Shown here piece by piece: positions 34,633 through 43,184 of a DNA stretch of 58,012 bases. Both the position numbers and the translations under genes were made by a program. Numbering within the stretch: position 1 is the stretch's first letter; each line of letters opens with the position of its first letter. The DNA comes from an uncultured bacterium (GTDB lineage: Bacteria > Bacillota > Clostridia > Lachnospirales > Lachnospiraceae). The stretch spans positions 1 through 58,012 of the forward strand of contig CANRWP010000017.1 in the NCBI GenBank assembly GCA_947643595.1, in the 5' to 3' direction. Below the pieces are notes generated by a model. That model was not told where the DNA came from and made no database searches. It saw nothing but the letters and a program-made list of their open reading frames with translations.

Positions 34633-35016
34633 TTACGCCTCTTTGATTGCTAAACCTACAAGATCATCAATACTCTTTATAAATCCTGTCCCACTGAGAT
34701 GCGCAATCCCTCTCTCCATGTTCAATCGGAAATACTTTGCCACGGTGTCATCATCAGTAGGAAGTTTCATCTTTATACACCATGCCTTTACCAATGCTTC
34801 ATAAAGCTCATAGTATTCACCGCCAAAGGTAAACCAGGACATTTCCAGATTGCTGTCTGTTACAATCGGAATATCCGTAGGAACGGTATTCTCACTGAGT
34901 GAATAGCAAAGCGCCCACCTGCAAAGTATGTTCCAGTTTTTGATCCCGGTCTTTCCCTTCAATCTGGATAATTGTTCTTTCGCCTTTTGAGAAAGACGCA
35001 CCTGCTTCATAATCAT
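34633..35016 (-). CDS. dndE: DNA phosphorothioation protein DndE
   Basis: A 127-residue protein opening MKQVRLSQKAKEQLSRLKGK followed by NWNILCRWALCYSLSE, the typical DndE start, and a central MSWFTFGGEYYELYEAL. DndE binds nicked DNA and is required for sulfur insertion by the DndCDE complex. It overlaps the dndD stop by 4 bases (ATGA). Confidence 0.9.
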   Translation of the reverse strand: MIMKQVRLSQKAKEQLSRLKGKTGIKNWNILCRWALCYSLSENTVPTDIPIVTDSNLEMSWFTFGGEYYELYEALVKAWCIKMKLPTDDDTVAKYFRLNMERGIAHLSGTGFIKSIDDLVGLAIKEA

Positions 35017-36965
35017 GACTTTTCCCCAATCAAATACCCTTTTTGTATAGAGGTACTTTTAGACACCTCATCGTAATTCAAAGTAAACTCATCGCCTATA
35101 TTATCCTTCATCAACCGATAATATCCTTCATCAATCTCTGAATCCGTAGATAATATAATCGTCTGCTCGCCTGCATTTGGAAAATAGGTTGTGATCAGTG
35201 CTGTTCTGTGCAGAGAATCCATACGAGACAGCGGGGTGTCTATGATCACAGGCAACTTCTTCTTTGAGCATATTGCAAGCGCCCAAAGTATAGATATAAC
35301 CATAAGCTGCTTTTCACCCGCCGACAGTGAATCTCTCGGAATCTCACTTTCATCCTCCGATAAACACTTCCAGTCAAGTGTCTCCGGATCCATCTCAATC
35401 TTACGGATCAGATTTTTCTTGTTCGCAAGCTTCAAATAACACTCCGTTATGGTTGAAGCAAGTAAGTTTGTTTTTCTTTTTTGTAATTCTACTTGATACC
35501 TTTTTATAATATCGAGTGCCATATTTGAATATTTCGATATCCTGTCAACGCTGTCTTTTACTTCAGCTGTTGCAAGATAAGCTTTCACCTGCTTGTTAAA
35601 ATCAGCCGTCATGGTGACCACCCTCGCGTTTATATTTCTTCTTTTCCGCTCTAATTCGGCAATCTTAACCTGACCATCAATAATCTTCTTTTCTGCCTTC
35701 TTTATTTTTTTGTAAATATCCTGCAACTCCTGATCATTAATATCAAGCGAAAGGTAGTTGTCCAGTTCATCAATCTGTTTCTCTATCTTTACTTTCTTCC
35801 TTAAAATTTCCTTTCCTTCCTGTCTGATATGCTGAAGCTTCCCTTCCACAAGGTTATTTACCTGAAACAGCGCTTGCTCTGACAATTCGTAGACCATTTG
35901 AACCTGATTATCTTCTGTACGCTGTTTTACATAAGCGAGAAAATCCTCTCCGGTCTTCCTGTTCCCCGAATAGCCAGACATGAAATCTGAAAAGTAATTG
36001 TTTAATTGATAAAGTGACTCCTGCATCACCGCACTTACATGTTCATCTGTTGCCTGAAGCTTAATCTCTGATAGAAGGTCCTCCACAAGCAGCAACGGAA
36101 GTTCCTCTGCTGCCACTCCATATATTTTCTCATTTTCTTTTGATAGTTCCGCTGACAAAGTCCCGCGTTTTTTTAACAATTCCTGTCTTTTATTAACGGC
36201 ATCTCCGCCCTTTGCAGTATACAGATTATGCAGAGACTCCAGGGCATCATTGTCCTTTAACAGTTTCAAATTCGCCTTTTCCAATTCCCGGTCTACGGCT
36301 TCCAGTTCTTCTCGTGCAAGATCCTTTTCTTCTCTCAACTTCTGTATTTCTTCAGCAGAAACATTCTGCTTTCCGGTCTTATTTACCTTTTTCAAATTGC
36401 GCGTAATATCATTGCTTAACACATCGAGAACCGATATTCCAAGCATTGACCGGATGGAATTTTTTAATTGTTCATTTGTCCGGTCAACGGCAAGTTCCGC
36501 AATCTGTTCTCCATCAAAGAAAAAGAAGCTCGACAAAGCACTCGGCAGTATGTTTTCCACAAACATCGGCCAGTTGTTCGTAAGGAAATCATTATACTCC
36601 CCGTCTTTATATACCACAATCTGCTCTTTCACCCGCTTACTCTCAGCACTCCATATCCTTTGGATCTTATAGTTTTCACGAATACCATTATTCGTTTCAA
36701 ATTCAAGTGTCACACCGCATGTGCTATCATTGGATCCCCGGTTTACAAAAGATCTTAAGTATTCGGAATACGATTTGTGATCGCTTTCAGAGCACGCAGA
36801 AGAGCTTTGACCATATAGCGCCAATAAAACGGCCTCCAGAAAAGTCGTTTTTCCTCGACCGTTCATACCACCGATCAGAACAATGGGTTTGTTTCCTTCA
36901 AAAACAAACTCATTGTCTCCGGCATAGACTCCAAAATTATGAAGTTGAAGCTTCTTTATGATCAT
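35013..36965 (-). CDS. dndD: DNA sulfur modification ATPase DndD
   Basis: A 650-residue SMC/RecN-like ATPase. Walker A is GMNGRGKTT at residues 33-41 after the start IIKKLQLHNFGVYAG. Long coiled coils fill about 180-500. The signature SLSAGEKQLMVISIL and Walker B LPVIIDTPLSRMDSLHR lie near the end. DndD hydrolyses ATP within DndCDE, probably to open or nick DNA for sulfur exchange. It follows dndC by 3 bases. Confidence 0.92.
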   Translation of the reverse strand: MIIKKLQLHNFGVYAGDNEFVFEGNKPIVLIGGMNGRGKTTFLEAVLLALYGQSSSACSESDHKSYSEYLRSFVNRGSNDSTCGVTLEFETNNGIRENYKIQRIWSAESKRVKEQIVVYKDGEYNDFLTNNWPMFVENILPSALSSFFFFDGEQIAELAVDRTNEQLKNSIRSMLGISVLDVLSNDITRNLKKVNKTGKQNVSAEEIQKLREEKDLAREELEAVDRELEKANLKLLKDNDALESLHNLYTAKGGDAVNKRQELLKKRGTLSAELSKENEKIYGVAAEELPLLLVEDLLSEIKLQATDEHVSAVMQESLYQLNNYFSDFMSGYSGNRKTGEDFLAYVKQRTEDNQVQMVYELSEQALFQVNNLVEGKLQHIRQEGKEILRKKVKIEKQIDELDNYLSLDINDQELQDIYKKIKKAEKKIIDGQVKIAELERKRRNINARVVTMTADFNKQVKAYLATAEVKDSVDRISKYSNMALDIIKRYQVELQKRKTNLLASTITECYLKLANKKNLIRKIEMDPETLDWKCLSEDESEIPRDSLSAGEKQLMVISILWALAICSKKKLPVIIDTPLSRMDSLHRTALITTYFPNAGEQTIILSTDSEIDEGYYRLMKDNIGDEFTLNYDEVSKSTSIQKGYLIGEKS

Positions 36966-36968
36966 ATG

Positions 36969-38489
36969 TTACTCCTCATCATCCTCAAATTCGGCTTCAG
37001 CACCCTGGTAATCCAAGAATTTTTCATTGTACTTTCCACCATGCGCCTTTTTTCTAATCATCATATCCGAATAGAACTGTGTGGCATCCTCTTCATCCTT
37101 ATAGAACGTCCTGCTGATCGTATTCCGGACATTATCCAGAATGTCTTTTCTCTGGCTCACGCCGATTGCTTTACTCTCGTAATCGATCAAAGTATACATC
37201 ATCTCAAATACCAGCTCTTCTTCCGGATACATTTCATGGCATATTTCTTTTAATATCTTCCATTCTTCTCCGCCGAAATTGTCATTATGTAACCAGTCAG
37301 GATCATCAAAGGTTTTGCCGGTCACTTCTTCATAAATAGCAGGCAACGAATCATCAAATTCATGTTTTTCATTAACCCATATTCTGCGTATAGCCCGCAG
37401 TTCCTGTGTCCGAATCAACTCCAAATCCTGAAACTCTTCCGGTCCCTCTTCATTTATATCCCTCTGGATCTCCAACAATTTTTTCAGCCACTGCTCTCTA
37501 AATTCCTTTTTGTATGGGCCGTGAAACAGTTTTCCGTAATTTCCCTGAAGGTTTCCTTTCATTCTCCGGAAACTCCTTCGTTCTCTGTCTCCCTCTTCAT
37601 TGCCGAATTCATTTCTGAATTCTAATAGCGGTGTCATCCATTCTTTTTCCTGATCGTTGGCGATCATGGCTTCCATGGATTTATCCTTCTCCACCATTGT
37701 ACATACCCAACAGCCAAACCGACTTTTCCCGCAGGATGGCGTTGATTTGTCAATCTGCATCGGGCACTCGTTATCGGCTGTGGCACCCCTGTACATTGTG
37801 AGCAGATCCATGTTTGAATAGCCCCAAGGGTTCTTATACTGCATCAGGAACGCCCATACATCATCATCCGACCAGTCTTCCATGGGAGAAAATACCAATT
37901 CGTTGGCAAGAGTAGGATTTGGACTCAGCAGTTCTCTGACTCTCTTCTTTTCAAGATTGGTCATCGTTCGGTTTCTTCTGGAGCTTTCCTGTTTTCTGGT
38001 ACCGAGAACCAGTATGATTTCTCCGTGTTCTGCGATCTTACTTCGGATGAAATTATTGACTGGCTGAATCTTTAATCTGTCAGTACACCAGCGATATTTC
38101 ATACGCGGGAACGGATACCCTCTTCCAAGCAGGTTCACCCAAAAAGTGTCATTATAATCCGGTGTCAATCGAACCGGAACAAACGGCAGATCTTTTTCTC
38201 CTGCTTCATCCTTCATCTGCTCCAATGATTTTTCCACCCACTTCGATACAACCGGCGACTCTACCAGCGTATCTGTATTCATCACATGGATCGGCTTATT
38301 CCTCTCGCTTTGCGGTAATTTCTCAACCGCCATCCACACAAGCTGGACTGCCGCAGTACTGTCCTTTCCCCCGGAATAACCGATCATCCATGGGATATCA
38401 TCCGCCAGATACAGATTTTGTATTGTAACAATCAAGCCGTCTATCAATTCCTTTGTCAGTGCCATGTCTATAATCTCACTCTCCGACAA
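36969..38489 (-). CDS. dndC: DNA phosphorothioation protein DndC (PAPS reductase-like)
   Basis: A 506-residue PP-loop protein. The ATP pyrophosphatase loop is SGGKDST at residues 39-45. The PAPS-reductase-like core includes FPRMKYRWCTDRLKIQPVN and LVLGTRKQESSRRNRTM. The cysteines in STPSCGKSRFGCWVCTMVEK are the likely 4Fe-4S ligands. DndC activates the DNA backbone and receives sulfur from DndA. It is the first recognised modification gene in the operon. No dndB is present. Confidence 0.93.
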   Translation of the reverse strand: MSESEIIDMALTKELIDGLIVTIQNLYLADDIPWMIGYSGGKDSTAAVQLVWMAVEKLPQSERNKPIHVMNTDTLVESPVVSKWVEKSLEQMKDEAGEKDLPFVPVRLTPDYNDTFWVNLLGRGYPFPRMKYRWCTDRLKIQPVNNFIRSKIAEHGEIILVLGTRKQESSRRNRTMTNLEKKRVRELLSPNPTLANELVFSPMEDWSDDDVWAFLMQYKNPWGYSNMDLLTMYRGATADNECPMQIDKSTPSCGKSRFGCWVCTMVEKDKSMEAMIANDQEKEWMTPLLEFRNEFGNEEGDRERRSFRRMKGNLQGNYGKLFHGPYKKEFREQWLKKLLEIQRDINEEGPEEFQDLELIRTQELRAIRRIWVNEKHEFDDSLPAIYEEVTGKTFDDPDWLHNDNFGGEEWKILKEICHEMYPEEELVFEMMYTLIDYESKAIGVSQRKDILDNVRNTISRTFYKDEEDATQFYSDMMIRKKAHGGKYNEKFLDYQGAEAEFEDDEE

Positions 38490-38551
38490 TTTCTTTCAAT
38501 GTTTCTTCCACTAGTATTTCCCTTTATCCTTGTCAATTCCCAATACGCTAT

Positions 38552-39235
38552 TCAGCCCATAAAATTGATCACAAATTTATCATCAAGGCTTTCTCTTTTG
38601 ATCCATTCAAGAATGGACGGAGTCACATCCGTAAGTTTTGCTTTTTTGTTCGTCACTTTGACAATAAATGCTTTAATCTCATCACTTAAATTCAGGTTCT
38701 CTTCCAGCTCATCAATCTGATCTATAGATTCCTTAAGAAGGAACAATCTGGTATGTACACCATCATCAGTAAAAGTTAAACCCGCCCATTCGCCGCCTCC
38801 TGCTATATTCTCTTTGATGGAAGCAATCATATCCGGGCTTCCCGCCAAACTCCCCAGTGTATCCAACTTCGAGAAACTGATCTTTGTCTTCTTCTGATGA
38901 TAGGCTTTCCATTCCTTTTCAAGGTTCGGATTTACTTTTCGGGTAATCTGTTGACGCGCACCTGTCAGGGTATCCGCATCCACTACTCCCGCAGTAACAG
39001 CTTTATTCAGCTTGTCCATACATTCTTCCAGGCACTGAACAGCCTCACTTGTGACCTTATAGTCCATTGTTGCTACAGCTTCATGAAGCTTATTTACGGT
39101 ATTCGAAAAATCTGCCACGACAGTCCTGTAGTCGGCATCGTTCTTTGCCTTCTTCTCTGCATCCATCGCTGCATTTTCCACAATGTCCATATGTTTCATC
39201 TTTTTTATGGACCGAGAAAGACTATCCATTAACAT
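38552..39235 (-). CDS. Unassigned helical protein between the helicase block and dndC
   Basis: A 227-residue protein with no recognised domain. The first half is helical and heptad-like (TVNKLHEAVATMDYKVTSEA, LEECMDKLNKAV). The C-terminus ends ILEWIKRESLDDKFVINFMG. Its start overlaps the end of the large P-loop ATPase gene by 14 bases, and GGAGGTG lies upstream. This points to co-translation and a partner role for that ATPase. It is not DndB by sequence. Confidence 0.65.
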   Translation of the reverse strand: MLMDSLSRSIKKMKHMDIVENAAMDAEKKAKNDADYRTVVADFSNTVNKLHEAVATMDYKVTSEAVQCLEECMDKLNKAVTAGVVDADTLTGARQQITRKVNPNLEKEWKAYHQKKTKISFSKLDTLGSLAGSPDMIASIKENIAGGGEWAGLTFTDDGVHTRLFLLKESIDQIDELEENLNLSDEIKAFIVKVTNKKAKLTDVTPSILEWIKRESLDDKFVINFMG

Positions 39236-42200
39236 GATTTTTTTTCACCTCCTCAATCGTGGCACGGCACATGGCAAGTCTTTTTTCCTCTTCTATAAAC
39301 GGATTCTCTGCCGTTTCTGCCAAATCCGATCCTTTGCCTGCCACTCGCCGCTCTACCTCGGAATCCGCTTTCCCCACATCTGCGCTGACCAAATTTAACA
39401 ATTCCACAAACGGTCTTAAGCCCTGCATCGGATCACGGCTAAGTCTGATCAATGTCTCCACAGAATCCTGCGTATCCATGATCTCCCGGGCATTTTTTAT
39501 TGCACTCAGTATCTGTGACGCATTCTTCTTACAAGTGTTGATTTTCCCTGTGTCATAATGAACCGCAATACTGACATGACTTGTCTGCGCCTGTGAATAA
39601 AACTGCCCGATCTCCCTTACTATATCTTCTATATCCCCGGATTCTTCCAGCTCATCCATATCTATAAGTTCTGCTATGATCTGCACCTGTGACGAAAGTG
39701 CTGCTTTTTCATCGTTCACAACCGTATCGATCCGTTCAAGAATCTTATGCAGGTGTTCACTATACATCCTCCTCTTCTTAACAGGATCATCCAGCTGAAG
39801 TTCAGCATCTGTAAAATGCAGACCGGTTCTTATAACCTTCCTGACAGCCTTATGAAATGAAACATAGTCAAATTCATAATTGGTAGAAGTAATTGCTGTA
39901 CCCTGTGGCAGGTTATAGTACTGCAGAACACAGTTGTGCGCTTCCATACCATCCGAACCATTCACGATCTTCAATAAATCGTTCCATCTTTTTGTATGCG
40001 CGTTACTATCTGTGTTGGCGGGATTCTTGCCCAACAACATTTCTGTTGTAAAATTCTGGGGGTTTTGATAATTCTTACAATACCCATTCAGGATCAATCT
40101 ATAGTACTCAGCTGCAACTGCATAAATAAAATACTCGGATTCTTTATCGTTATAATGCATGATTGCATTTATAATGGATGGCTTTATTCTGTCGCTCCAT
40201 CTTTGAACCCGATACAGATAGTCTGTAGAGCCTTTAAAATTCCACGATTTTTTACCCACTTCACTCCAGCGAACAAATGCCTCAATAATCTTTCTGGATT
40301 CAATGGAGGCTGGCAATATGATCACAGCATCACTCTTCATGGTCTGACGTTCAAAAGCTACAAGGTACTTGTTCCCAGTATCTCGGATTTTCAGCATAGC
40401 ATCAATTGAAACTCCCTCTGAAAGCCAGTCAATAGTGTTAAAGAGATAATTGTTAATATTCCTTCTGGCATCATTCAAGGCTCGAACATTTTTTGTGACC
40501 GCTCCTATACTCAGCTTATAATCCTTTTGCTCGATCCATCTGTCTACTTCTGCCAGAGCAATCAGTACCTGTTCGTTCTCCTTTTCATTTAGCTCTTCCG
40601 TCGGTGGCACCACTTGGTTTTGCCCACTGCTTTGCCCTTCTGTATGAGCATCCTGTTCGGTCTGCCCACCATCATCGACAACCTGAACTTCATCAATAAC
40701 CGGTAAACCGAGTTGCTGATAGACACTTAACGGAATACCGGCTATGTATTTTTCACCATTTCTTTCAAAAGACCGCAGAGTTCCATCTCCCCATATATAC
40801 ATGAAGAAAGACAATCTGATCTTTGTTGCGTCATCAAGCGATCCATTGTTATATATCGCATTCTGCAATTCGGTGTTAGATGCCTGAAAAGACGGCCTGC
40901 GCAGAGGGAATTCCTCCAAATGATCCATAGCGTCCTTTATATAAGGCTCTATGATTTCTCTCATCAACGCCCTCGGATTCCTTTTTGCCAAATCCTGCTT
41001 GTCATATAAAAACAGGATTGCATTTTTGGTGAAAGGAAACATATTTATGGTTTTCCCACCATAATTATACTCTCCCCATCCTTTCCCGATCGTATCAGTA
41101 TGAATTGGATATGCGTTCAAATCAGCCTTGCCGCTTTCGACCCACTTCCTTACATCTTCAGCCGTTAAAGAAATCGTATTCAGATACTTGGCAAAAAATT
41201 CGATCAATCCGTTTTGATTTCCAGAGAACAAATCATCCGGAACATATACGAAGTTATGGATTCTTCCTTTTGTATTGCTTCTGAATTTCTCTCTATAATA
41301 ACCATCCGTGGATCCTACCACAGCATTGAGTCTGCACATGTTTTTATCGGGATATTCTATTTTATCCGTCAGCAGAGCATCCAGAAGCGAATCATCCACC
41401 CCCGACGCTGCGGTAATATCCTCAATCAGTATGGTCAACGTCTTCCCTTGTTTGAACAGCTCCTGCCTGATCTCTTCGATCACATTCGCCAGATCTCCCG
41501 GCTCCAATCCCGCACAGCGCTGTATCACCTTATCCACGAAAAGGTTCATATACTCCTTTACAGAATCCACGAATTCCGGCTTCCCAAGTAACTTATCAGC
41601 AATCTTCCTCGCCTTGTCATCTGCGCCCAAATATAACTGATTGCGAAATTCGGCATCTATTTCAAAGTCCTCCCGAACAAATTCAGGGGCTTTGTCATTT
41701 ACATCACTCGTCTTATTCTCTGCAAATTTCCCATAAATACGATCAACCGGACCATCATCATCCATAAGCCTTGTTTTAAACAGGGAGTTTTGAAGAAGTG
41801 CGATCAGATGTTTTCTGTTTACATTGCTAAGCTTTCTTTCACCTTCTTCATCTCCGGCTCTTCCGTCATCATTGGTTATTTGAATAATAAACTGATAGTA
41901 AATCGTCTCTTTCAGTTCCCTTTCTGGAACCGTTGTCGCCGCTGACGCAAGCTTTTTATACAGTTCTCTGTTGGGGAGCTCTTTCACTTCAGGTAGCTCG
42001 ATCAACTGCCTGATCGTGCCCTTCAGCGTATTGTCCGCCCTTCTGATCGGAAGAACAATTTCATTTTCAGCCTTTCTTATTTCAAGTACGGAATCGATCC
42101 ATCTGATCAGGTGCGACTTCCCTGCGCCGCTATCGCCTATCACCAAAACAAACTGGTCTTCTTCCTTTTCCCCCATGAACTGCTCATATACTTCTTCTTC

Positions 42201-42374
42201 GGTCTTCGGGTGCTTTTTATCCTGTTCCGGTACTTCCGCGTGATCAGTAAGATGCTCAGTCACATAAAGCTTTTTCATCGGAACATGGGTTGCGAGAAAA
42301 TCCCCCTTGGAGTTATGCATAACATCCGGGCGGATCACATCCATATATCTTTTTTGTGCTATATCTATATTCAT
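39222..42374 (-). CDS. Large P-loop ATPase, DpdH-like
   Basis: A 1050-residue protein. The P-loop GDSGAGKS is at residues 80-87 (FVLVIGDSGAGKSHLIRWID), and TLTILIEDITAASGVDDSLL is the probable Walker B/sensor area, where DpdH and STAND-like ATPases carry an acidic pair. The rest is large and mostly helical. In 7-deazaguanine DNA (dpd) islands a protein of this size and build, DpdH, follows DpdE, DpdF and DpdG, and the same order is seen here. It likely senses or acts on foreign DNA together with the two helicases. The name rests on size, P-loop and gene order, not on an alignment. Confidence 0.65.
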   Translation of the reverse strand: MNIDIAQKRYMDVIRPDVMHNSKGDFLATHVPMKKLYVTEHLTDHAEVPEQDKKHPKTEEEVYEQFMGEKEEDQFVLVIGDSGAGKSHLIRWIDSVLEIRKAENEIVLPIRRADNTLKGTIRQLIELPEVKELPNRELYKKLASAATTVPERELKETIYYQFIIQITNDDGRAGDEEGERKLSNVNRKHLIALLQNSLFKTRLMDDDGPVDRIYGKFAENKTSDVNDKAPEFVREDFEIDAEFRNQLYLGADDKARKIADKLLGKPEFVDSVKEYMNLFVDKVIQRCAGLEPGDLANVIEEIRQELFKQGKTLTILIEDITAASGVDDSLLDALLTDKIEYPDKNMCRLNAVVGSTDGYYREKFRSNTKGRIHNFVYVPDDLFSGNQNGLIEFFAKYLNTISLTAEDVRKWVESGKADLNAYPIHTDTIGKGWGEYNYGGKTINMFPFTKNAILFLYDKQDLAKRNPRALMREIIEPYIKDAMDHLEEFPLRRPSFQASNTELQNAIYNNGSLDDATKIRLSFFMYIWGDGTLRSFERNGEKYIAGIPLSVYQQLGLPVIDEVQVVDDGGQTEQDAHTEGQSSGQNQVVPPTEELNEKENEQVLIALAEVDRWIEQKDYKLSIGAVTKNVRALNDARRNINNYLFNTIDWLSEGVSIDAMLKIRDTGNKYLVAFERQTMKSDAVIILPASIESRKIIEAFVRWSEVGKKSWNFKGSTDYLYRVQRWSDRIKPSIINAIMHYNDKESEYFIYAVAAEYYRLILNGYCKNYQNPQNFTTEMLLGKNPANTDSNAHTKRWNDLLKIVNGSDGMEAHNCVLQYYNLPQGTAITSTNYEFDYVSFHKAVRKVIRTGLHFTDAELQLDDPVKKRRMYSEHLHKILERIDTVVNDEKAALSSQVQIIAELIDMDELEESGDIEDIVREIGQFYSQAQTSHVSIAVHYDTGKINTCKKNASQILSAIKNAREIMDTQDSVETLIRLSRDPMQGLRPFVELLNLVSADVGKADSEVERRVAGKGSDLAETAENPFIEEEKRLAMCRATIEEVKKNHVNG

Positions 42375-43162
42375 GCTTTTACTCCCTTATATACAACCGA
42401 TGATACCGGCCGATTAAACAACTCTTTCGATGGATATAAAATCCATTTCATTTCCTGATCACTCCCGGACTTCAGCACGATTTCACCGTTGTCATGCAAC
42501 TCTCTAAGCGCACTGGACATGGCAATATTCAAATTCTTTTCGGACGTAGAAGATGACAGCATGATCCGGCCATATTGCATAAACCTTGCCATAAAATCTG
42601 ACATCGTATATTCCTGCTTTTTCTCCAAATTCATCAGACGGAGTACATTCTTTACATACACATAAGCGTTCGGCAAAAAAACCATATCATTCATTAAGCC
42701 AAATCCCAGAAACTGTGACCAAAATCGCCATCCTCTGATCCTAGGTTCCGTGACAGTCTCGCCAAGCTGCTTCGATACGTACTTCAACATGTTCGAGTCT
42801 GAAATGGTGCTATACTCATATATTTTTTCATTCATGTTGATGATTATGTTTGTACATTTCCAAAACTGTCCCTCTGACAGATCCGGCAAAATTGAAATGA
42901 CATATCTCCGAAAGTCCTCAATCGTTTTCAATCTTTCCATGTCACCCGACAGGCTAACTACATTGTCCTTGTTTTCAATCAGTTTGAGTTCCTCTGCAGC
43001 CTTCATAATCGCCGAGAAATACGACGTTCCCTCATATATTTCCTTTGGCTCCATAAGCCCCTGCAGCTCGCTCCGGGAAATATCTTTTTTGGATTCCACA
43101 ATCTTGTATAAGGCAAACACTCTTGCGGGTATTGCTTGCGTTACCATATTTCCAATGAACAT
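42371..43162 (-). CDS. DpdG-like protein
   Basis: A 263-residue soluble protein with winged-helix-like helical segments (IPARVFALYKIVESKKDISR, SALRELHDNGEIVLKSGSDQ) and no catalytic motif that I can see. Its stop overlaps the ATG of the P-loop ATPase (ATGA). It stands between RecQ-like and P-loop genes exactly where dpdG stands in dpd clusters. It is probably an adaptor or DNA-binding subunit. Confidence 0.6.
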   Translation of the reverse strand: MFIGNMVTQAIPARVFALYKIVESKKDISRSELQGLMEPKEIYEGTSYFSAIMKAAEELKLIENKDNVVSLSGDMERLKTIEDFRRYVISILPDLSEGQFWKCTNIIINMNEKIYEYSTISDSNMLKYVSKQLGETVTEPRIRGWRFWSQFLGFGLMNDMVFLPNAYVYVKNVLRLMNLEKKQEYTMSDFMARFMQYGRIMLSSSTSEKNLNIAMSSALRELHDNGEIVLKSGSDQEMKWILYPSKELFNRPVSSVVYKGVKA

Positions 43163-43184
43163 ACGCTAATTCCTTCCCTATTCT

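Noticed and set aside
38552-39235. Identification of the 227-residue protein as DndB
   Set aside because: It lacks the length and any recognisable DndB/DGQHR features, and its position inside the operon differs.
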